This document shows positions 57,801 through 64,000 of a stretch of 64,000 nt of DNA, one piece after another (position 1 is the first letter of the stretch; each line of letters opens with the position of its first letter). Made by a program: the position numbers and the translations under genes. Origin of the DNA: Rhinopithecus roxellana (taxonomy: Eukaryota > Chordata > Mammalia > Primates > Cercopithecidae); contig NC_044559.1 of the NCBI RefSeq assembly GCF_007565055.1, forward strand, positions 98,168,759-98,232,758. The letters run 5' to 3'. Under the pieces are notes generated by a model, which saw only the letters and a list, made by a program, of their open reading frames with translations, was not told where the DNA came from and ran no database searches.

Positions 57801-58143
57801 AAATTGCCATGTTAACTTCTAAAAGTCAAACACTTAATTTATTCATCTAGCTGAAATTCAAGGACATCCCTAGATAGCTCTGTTAAGGAAGAGGGACAGA
57901 ATATGTGGTGAAATATTGCCAGGTTAAAGACAATGAAGATTTCTTTGTCTGAACACCATAAGCCAAGCATATAAATATGCCTCATCCAAGTGGAAACCAA
58001 AATTGATTCTTTCACATCGAGATGGAAAGGCAGAACAGGAAGTAAAATATTTAGAAGAGCAGTTCTGAATCTTGGAATTAAATCACACTAATTGTTCCTG
58101 AAAGGGACAATAAAAACAGGCAATTAACTTCTGGAGCCTCTGA

Positions 58144-58395
58144 TTTTTTGAGACAGGTCCTTGCTGTATTGCCCAGGCTGGGGTACAGTGGTGCAATCAC
58201 AGCTCATCACTGCAGCCTTGACCTTCCAAGCTCAAATGATCCTGTTACCTCAGCTTCCCAAATAGCTAGGTCTACAGGCAGGTGCCACTACAACCAGCTA
58301 ACTTTTTATTTTTTGTAGAGACGAAGTCTTACTGTGATACCCAATCTGGTCTCGAACTGCTGGGCTGTAGCAATTCTCCTACCATGGCCTCCCGT
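58144..58395 (-). mobile_element. Old truncated Alu (AluJ)
   Basis: 'gagacaggtccttgctgtat' to 'accatggcctcccgtgg', lacking the 5' end. Flanks share gcctctga (58136 and 58404 region). Confidence 0.85.
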
Positions 58396-58726
58396 GGTAG
58401 GAAGCCTCTGAATTTTATCAATAGTGCTGCTATGAAAAAAGAATATATTTTAACCTTCAAGGCCTTGTAGATTTTTCAAAATCCAGCATTTGCCAAAGAG
58501 CTCCTCTAAAGCTGTCATAATTTGGATACAGGGAGTACTACCATCTGTTTTAGCAAAAGGGGAAGAAATAGGTTATATAGGATCACCCAAGTCTGAAGCC
58601 AGAAGATATTTTGGAAACTTTGACAGCACTCAAGCCAAATCTGGTCTCTTAATGTGTTTTGTTTGGCAGACCCAACGTTTTTGGTTTTGTTTTTTAGCAA
58701 ATTTGAATGAATTGCTGATTTTTTAA

Positions 58727-59029
58727 AAATTTTTATTTTTATTTTTTTGAGACAGAGTCTTGGTCTGTCACCCAGGCTGGAATGCAGTGGCGCGATCTCG
58801 GCTCACTGCAAGTTCTGCCTGCCGGGTTCATGTCATTCTGCCTCAGCCTCCTGAGTAGCTGGGACTACAGGCGCCTGCCACCATGCCTGGCTAATTCTTT
58901 TTGTATTTTTAGTAGAGACAGGGTTTTGTCCTGTTAGCCAGGATGGTCTCGATCTCCCGACCTCGTGATCTGCCCGCCTCTGCCTCCCAAAGTGCTGGGA
59001 TTACAGGCGTGAGCCACTGTGCCCAGCCA
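58727..59029 (-). mobile_element. Alu element (AluS/Y)
   Basis: T-rich head, complete dimer, target duplication aattgctgattttttaa (58710) and aattgctgatattttaa (59030). Confidence 0.94.
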
Positions 59030-60384
59030 AATTGCTGATATTTTAACACTAGAAGATTTCACATAAAAATCTGAATTTCAGGATTCTCTCAAAACATTGA
59101 AGGGTGTGGTAACACTGGGCCCTCGTTCTTACATAACGATTAACTGGAACTGAGTAAGTCTGGCTCTCACTGGATGAGGCATTTTCTCTCCAGGTCCTTC
59201 CACTCCCTAATATCTCCCTGACCACAGGACTAAGGTTTCCTTGCATTTAGTTTCACCTGTGCTATCCCCCACACCTTCACACACCTACTACCCAACCACT
59301 GCCCCCAGTCTTCTTTGCTCATTTATGATGCCTGTCTCATCTGGGTAAACCTTGTGAAGATTGTGATTGCCACCACTGATCTTATTCAATCCCTTAATCC
59401 ACCCATGAGGAAACTGAAGTTGAGAGATGCCATGCTGAAGGAGAGAACAGTTTCAGGATCGTTTGCTCACCAATCCAGTGAAGAGTCATCTATTTCTAAG
59501 TCTTACTCTCAAACTCAAAAGTGAAAATAGCAGGATCTGTAAACCACTCAGAGTCTGAGAAAAGATGGAAAGGTCCAAATATTTAACAAAGTAAATACAA
59601 AAATAGAGATGTAACAGAGTTAAATTTAGGCAGAGTGAGGACCAGACACTGAGATCCATTGGTATCATCATCTCCCTGGGTCCCACACTGTTACCAGGGT
59701 CACTGGACTGCTGGGTTCTCATTTCAGCTTCTCTCTACTCCACACAACCCTCTCCTGCAGAGCTTGGCCTGAGAGTAGTGTTCTGGTGAGCAAATCTATG
59801 ATAATAACAACACTGATGTGTTCTTTCAGTTAGCAAACGTTTTGCACAATTTATACGTGATCATGTGATGTTTGATCTGTTGTCTAAATACATACTTTAG
59901 TATGTTATGTACAAAGTAGTATGTTCACTGTATTACCTTCATAATAAAAAAAATCAAGACACACGGAAAAATATATAGGATGCTGAAATGCAAAAAGATC
60001 TGGTGATTTGGGGAGTTTATTGGGAATCGTGAGAATATTGGTAATCGACATTCTTCCAGAGAATCTGGAAGTCCTGGTCTTCACATTTAGTGCCATCACT
60101 TTTGCTAACATTTTTTTTCATCCCACATCCTGTCTCTTCTCAGAGTTTAAGAGTTTCTTTTGGGTGGGTCATAAAAGTACAAGATCCCATGAGTGTTTAA
60201 AGGTATATTAAAACATTAAAATATGTCCCGTCACTGAACGTGTAAGGTAAAATTAATCTGAATGATGAAAATGATGATGCAAAGAGAAAAACAGAGAAAC
60301 AGTTCTGCTACAGGAATCAGGCACATTTTCTAACTAATATTAATAATAATTATCATACACTACGCCCCTGTTACATGTTAGTAC

Positions 60385-60545
60385 AATAGTTCAAAGGACA
60401 GGCTCTGGGGGTAGACTCCTTGGTCCATTTACTTAGTTGTGTGACCTTGTAAAAATTCTCAGTCTAAGATCAAAATAACGCCTCCCTAGATAACATAAGA
60501 CTATGTGGCTCCCTTGGCATAACATGTTTAATAAACATTAATTAT
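60385..60545 (+). repeat. MIR fragment followed by (ATT)n
   Basis: 'aaaggacaggctctgggggt', 'tacttagttgtgtgaccttg' are MIR-like. An (att) run of about 6 units follows at 60540-60558. Confidence 0.6.
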
Positions 60546-60909
60546 TATTATTATTATTAATGATTGCAACAGAGAATAGAAAATGACTATATTCTGCCTA
60601 TTGCCCCAGGAAAGTGGAAGTGTTTTCCAATCCCAAGAGTTTTAATCACGCTAAGAGCTATTCATATCATTGGAATGCAGGTTTGGGGGTAAAATACTGT
60701 TGTATTTAGATAAAGCATTGAAGGATATCAGGAATACATTATTCTTTTATTGACTGAAAGTAACTGATAGGAAGTAAATATTGAGATTTTAATCAACTAC
60801 TTATTTGAGAAGGAAACTCATAAAACTGAAATTAAAAGCAAAAAGTACAGTTAAGGACATTGACACTGTTTATGTAAATATACCAATAATGTTCAATCAC
60901 ATTTTAATT

Positions 60910-61320
60910 TCTTAGCATGACATGCCATAGTCTCTATAATCTAGCCCCATCCCACCTCCCAGCCTTATCTGTCTTAAATTCCAGAGTTCAGCTACTCCAA
61001 ACTGCTTTGCTTCCTGTAAACACACTAAACTTCCTTATCTCTGTGCTATTCTCTTGTTCCAGCAGGCCTCTTTTCCATCAAGGAAATCCTCTTCCTTCTT
61101 CAAGTCCCAGCTAAATTGCTACACCCACCCCACAACTTTTCTTCATACTTAGCCTTGAATGAACCTCTCCTTTCCTTTGTCATTCAGTAGCACACTATTG
61201 ATGTTGCTACCCTATGACTCCATTTATACTATCTTGTAATACAGATATTTGTAAGTCTATTTTTCCTCACTAAACATTTGGAGGCAGGGACCATGTGTTC
61301 TTTCTTTTTTCGAACTTGGT
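60910..61320 (+). repeat. L2 element
   Basis: 'ctataatctagccccatccc', 'gcaggcctcttttccatcaa', 'cttcttcaagtcccagctaa', 'ggaggcagggaccatgtgtt' in L2 order. Confidence 0.65.
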
Positions 61321-61733
61321 TTTTTGTTATAGTTCAATCTCATCATCTATAAGAGTTACTTTGGTGTCTGCCAAGAACCTCCTGAAGAAAAGGCTAAGTA
61401 GCTCAAAATATATACATTTTTGCAATCATTAATTAAAGTCGAAGTCATTAAGTGATACTATCTTGGAAAGCCATGATGGAAAACAACATGGTATTTCCTC
61501 AGAAAAATTAAAAATAGAATTACCATATGATCCAGCAATCTCACTATATACCCAAAGGAAAGGAAAGCATTATATTGAAGAGACAGCTGCATTTCCATGT
61601 TCCTTGCAGCATCATTCACCATAGCCAAGATATGGAATCAACCTAAATGTCTATGAGTGGATGAATGGATAAAGAAATGTGATACACACACACACAATAG
61701 GAGACTAATTCAGATTTGAAAAAGAAGGAAATC

Positions 61734-62067
61734 AGTCAGGCGCGGTGGCTCATACCTGTAATCCCAGCACTTTGGGAGGCCAAGGCGGGTGGATCACCTG
61801 AGGTCAGGAGTTCAAGACCAGCCTGGCCAACACTGGTGAAACCCCATCTCTACTAAAAACACAAAAAAATTAACCAGGCATGGTGGCACGCGCCTGTAAT
61901 GCCAGCTAATCGGGAAGCTGAGGCGGGAGAACTGCTTGAACCTGGGAGGCAGAGGTTGCAGTAAGCCAAGATTGCACCACTGCACTCCAGCCTGGGTGAC
62001 AAGAGCAAAACTCTGTCTCAAAAAACAGAGTGAAACTCCATCTCAAAAAAAAAAAAAAAAAAAAAAA
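61734..62067 (+). mobile_element. Alu element with duplicated 3' tip
   Basis: Complete dimer whose end reads 'aaaactctgtctcaaaaaac' and then repeats a related 'gagtgaaactccatctc' before the A run. Short target duplication aagaaggaa on both sides. Confidence 0.92.
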
Positions 62068-62076
62068 GAAGGAATT

Positions 62077-62253
62077 GGCCAGACACAGTGGCTCATGCCT
62101 GTAATCCAGCTTGGGAAACATGGCAAAACCCCATCTCTACAAAAAACACAGAAATTAGCTGGGTGCGGTGGCACATGCTTGTAGTCCCGGCTACTCGGGA
62201 GGCTGAGGTGAGAGGATCACCTGAGCCTGGTTAAGTCGAGGCTGCAGTGAGAA
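62077..62253 (+). mobile_element. Internally deleted Alu
   Basis: Starts 'ggccagacacagtggctcat', jumps early to 'cttgggaaacatggcaaaac' and stops at 'gctgcagtgagaa', so both arms are incomplete. It runs into a purine-rich tract. Confidence 0.85.
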
Positions 62254-62361
62254 CAAAGAGACAGAGAGAGAGAGAAGAAAGAGAAGAAAAGAGGGAAGGG
62301 GAGGGCAGGGCAGGGCAGGATGGGGCAGGACAGGGCAGGGGAGGGGAGGGGAGGGGAGGGA
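62254..62361 (+). repeat. Purine-rich (GA)n / (GGGCA)n / (GGGGA)n tract
   Basis: agag-rich part, then gggca units (about 62303-62338), then gggga units up to 62361. Many runs of three or more G. Confidence 0.95.
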
Positions 62362-62562
62362 GACTTGAATCTAAAATGGTTGAACTCAGAGAAGAGAGTA
62401 GAACCCTGGTTACCAGTAGCTAGGGTTGGGGTGAAGAGATGTTTGTCAAAGGATACAAAATTTCAGTTAGGAGCAATAAGTTCAAGAGATCTATTGTGCA
62501 ACATAGTGACTATAGTTAATAACAATGTATTGTATTTTCAAAATTGTTAAGATGGTAGACTG

Positions 62563-62843
62563 GGCCGGGCGCGGTGGCTCAAGCCTGTAATCCGAGCACT
62601 TTGGGAGGCCGAGGCGGGCGGATCACGAGGTCAGGAGATCGAGACCATCCTGGCTAACACGGTGAAACTCCGTCTCTACTAAAAAACACAAAAAGCTAGC
62701 CGGGCGAGGTGGCGGGCGTCTGCAGTCCCAGCTACTCAGGAGGCTGAGGCAGAAGAATGGCGTAAACCTGGGAGGCGGAGCTTGCAGTGAGCTGAGATCC
62801 GGCCACTGCACTCCAGCCTGGGCGACAGCGCGAGACTCCGTCT

Positions 62844-62880
<37 letters not shown>
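62563..62880 (+). mobile_element. Very young AluY of Old World monkey type
   Basis: Near-consensus dimer with 'gagatccggccactg' and an uninterrupted A run of about 38 bases. Exact 14-bp target duplication aagatggtagactg at 62549-62562 and 62881-62894. Confidence 0.96.
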
Positions 62881-62884
<4 letters not shown>

Positions 62885-64000
62885 TGGTAGACTGAAAGTG
62901 TTCTCACCACACCAAAAAAAAAAAAAAAAAAAAAAAGATAAAAATGTGAGGTAATACATAGGTTAATTATGTTGGTTGGGCCATTCTACAATGTATTACT
63001 ATTTCAAAACATCGTGTTGTGTGCATCACAAATATATACAATTTTTATTACCTAATTAATTAATTAGGGGTTTGAAAGATTGGGGCAAGGAAGTAAAACT
63101 TGAAAATGTGACCACGGCTGTGTAGTTGTCATCCTCTAGCTTGAGTTGCAAGGCCAGATCCACCCCAGAGCACCATGTGTCCTGATAAAGATTCAGACAC
63201 CAATCAATTCACACCACCTTTTCAGACTCAAAGTCAGAAGCCGGAAAAGATTTCCTAATGTCTTGATCTACCTCCCCATATCTTTGGTTCCTCCCGATGC
63301 TCATCCTATGGATATGAAGGATACTTGTTATTCCACTCGCCTACACAAAATGGAAGAAACCAATAGGGATGTTATTAGGGGATGGGTGGTGCTGAAAGTC
63401 TGAGTTGCTGCAAAATTGCAGGTTAAGCTATTTGGTTAGCTAATTCCTACTTCCGAGGACATTTTTGAGGTGGTGGGGAGCGGGACTGGTTTCTGGCAAT
63501 GATTTGGGTATTAACCATGTTTTCTGCATTTACATATTTATTATTAATTATTGCAACAGATAATAGAAAATGGCTTTACTCTGCATTTGGTCCAGGAAAG
63601 TGGAAGTGTTTTCCTATTAGAAGTTTTAAAAGACGCTATAATCATGCAGCAAATAATCATCCTTTCTCTTCGGAATCTTCTCTAGCTTCCTCAGCTCTGC
63701 CTAAACCTGCCTGAAGAATTTCTCAAAGCTGAAGCCAACTCCAATACAAGAAACTGTTAAGGCATAACAATTTACAAAATTTGATACAACAACGGAAAAT
63801 TCTACTCTGGGTGCAGGGAATGGGGGAATCCACCTTCAATATGAACTATTATTCAGTTAATTCAAGATTTTTTTAAAAAACACATCAAAACTGTAGCCTA
63901 GAAAATTGATCAAAAACGTTATATCGAATAACTTACTATATAAGTAATATATTTAGTGTAAATCCTGACTAAACTTCCGGAATAATTTGCGTTGGATAGA

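Larger units (their letters stand above)
61440..63065 (+). mobile_element. Old L1M 3' region carrying three Alus and a G-rich tract
   Basis: 'accatatgatccagcaatct', 'caacctaaatgtctatgagt' before the Alus. 'agtagaaccctggttaccag', 'gcaacatagtgactatagtt' between them, and 'acatcgtgttgtgtgcatca' after the last. It is the ORF2 end and 3' UTR of one L1M. Confidence 0.75.
41346..64000 (-). other. SLC16A9: SLC16A9 upstream intron (partial, at least 22.6 kb)
   Basis: No exon, CpG island or promoter was recognised between 41346 and the window end, so the first exon is probably outside. Unlisted parts (41346-42169, 44881-46955, 48060-48390, 49000-49600, 51579-53066, 54381-55550, 56791-57484, 57800-58140, 59050-60380, 63070-64000) are AT-rich unique DNA or unassignable old repeats. 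That the region is intron at all rests on the gene's known size. Confidence 0.6.

Noticed and set aside
63499..63714. 71-codon open frame with a membrane-like N-terminus near the right edge
   Set aside because: Part of it is the duplicated 80-bp sequence whose other copy at 60563 is not open in the same way; no known family.

Overview
This is a vertebrate, and clearly primate, nuclear genomic window. It is AT-rich, dominated by interspersed repeats, and carries one recognisable protein-coding gene. Four of the youngest Alu copies (15924-16231, 53431-53744, 57485-57790, 62563-62880) have the right-arm variant around 'gagatccggccactg' and 'actagccgggcgagg'. I associate that variant with Old World monkey AluY (AluYR-type) subfamilies, so a cercopithecid such as a macaque, baboon or guenon is more likely than human. 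That is inference from recalled subfamily features, not from a search.

The gene is SLC16A9 (monocarboxylate transporter 9, MCT9) on the minus strand. Five coding exons, at 41309-41114, 30630-30487, 22050-21955, 9913-8999 and 8273-8095, join through GT/AG sites into an open 509-residue frame (1,530 nt with stop). There is no frameshift or premature stop. The acceptor before the start exon is at 41346/41345, leaving 36 nt of 5' UTR there. The non-coding first exon and promoter are not visible and probably lie beyond position 64000. The 3' UTR probably runs from 8094 to about 6057, where a minus-strand AATAAA sits upstream of a U/GU-rich stretch. All four introns between coding exons are phase 1.

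Layout: 1-3105 is an old antisense L1 with its 5' UTR. 3106-6056 is intergenic sequence with one Alu. 6057-8094 is the 3' UTR. 8095-9913 holds the last two coding exons and a short intron with an Alu. The 9914-21954 intron contains a MER-type hAT element, a solo LTR nested in a MIR, and a nearly full-length sense-strand L1 with three later Alus. The 22051-30486 intron contains a hAT relic and a second diverged copy of part of it. The 30631-41113 intron contains an old L1, a solo LTR and several Alus. 41346-64000 is upstream intron with antisense L1M, Alus, L2/MIR, a second solo LTR and a G-rich satellite-like tract.

I saw no tRNA, rRNA, CRISPR array, bacterial-type operon or novel multi-gene system. 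The observations most worth checking are the all-phase-1 exon structure, the changed charged pair in TM8, a perfect 12-bp-arm palindrome in an intron, and three pairs of locally duplicated sequence.
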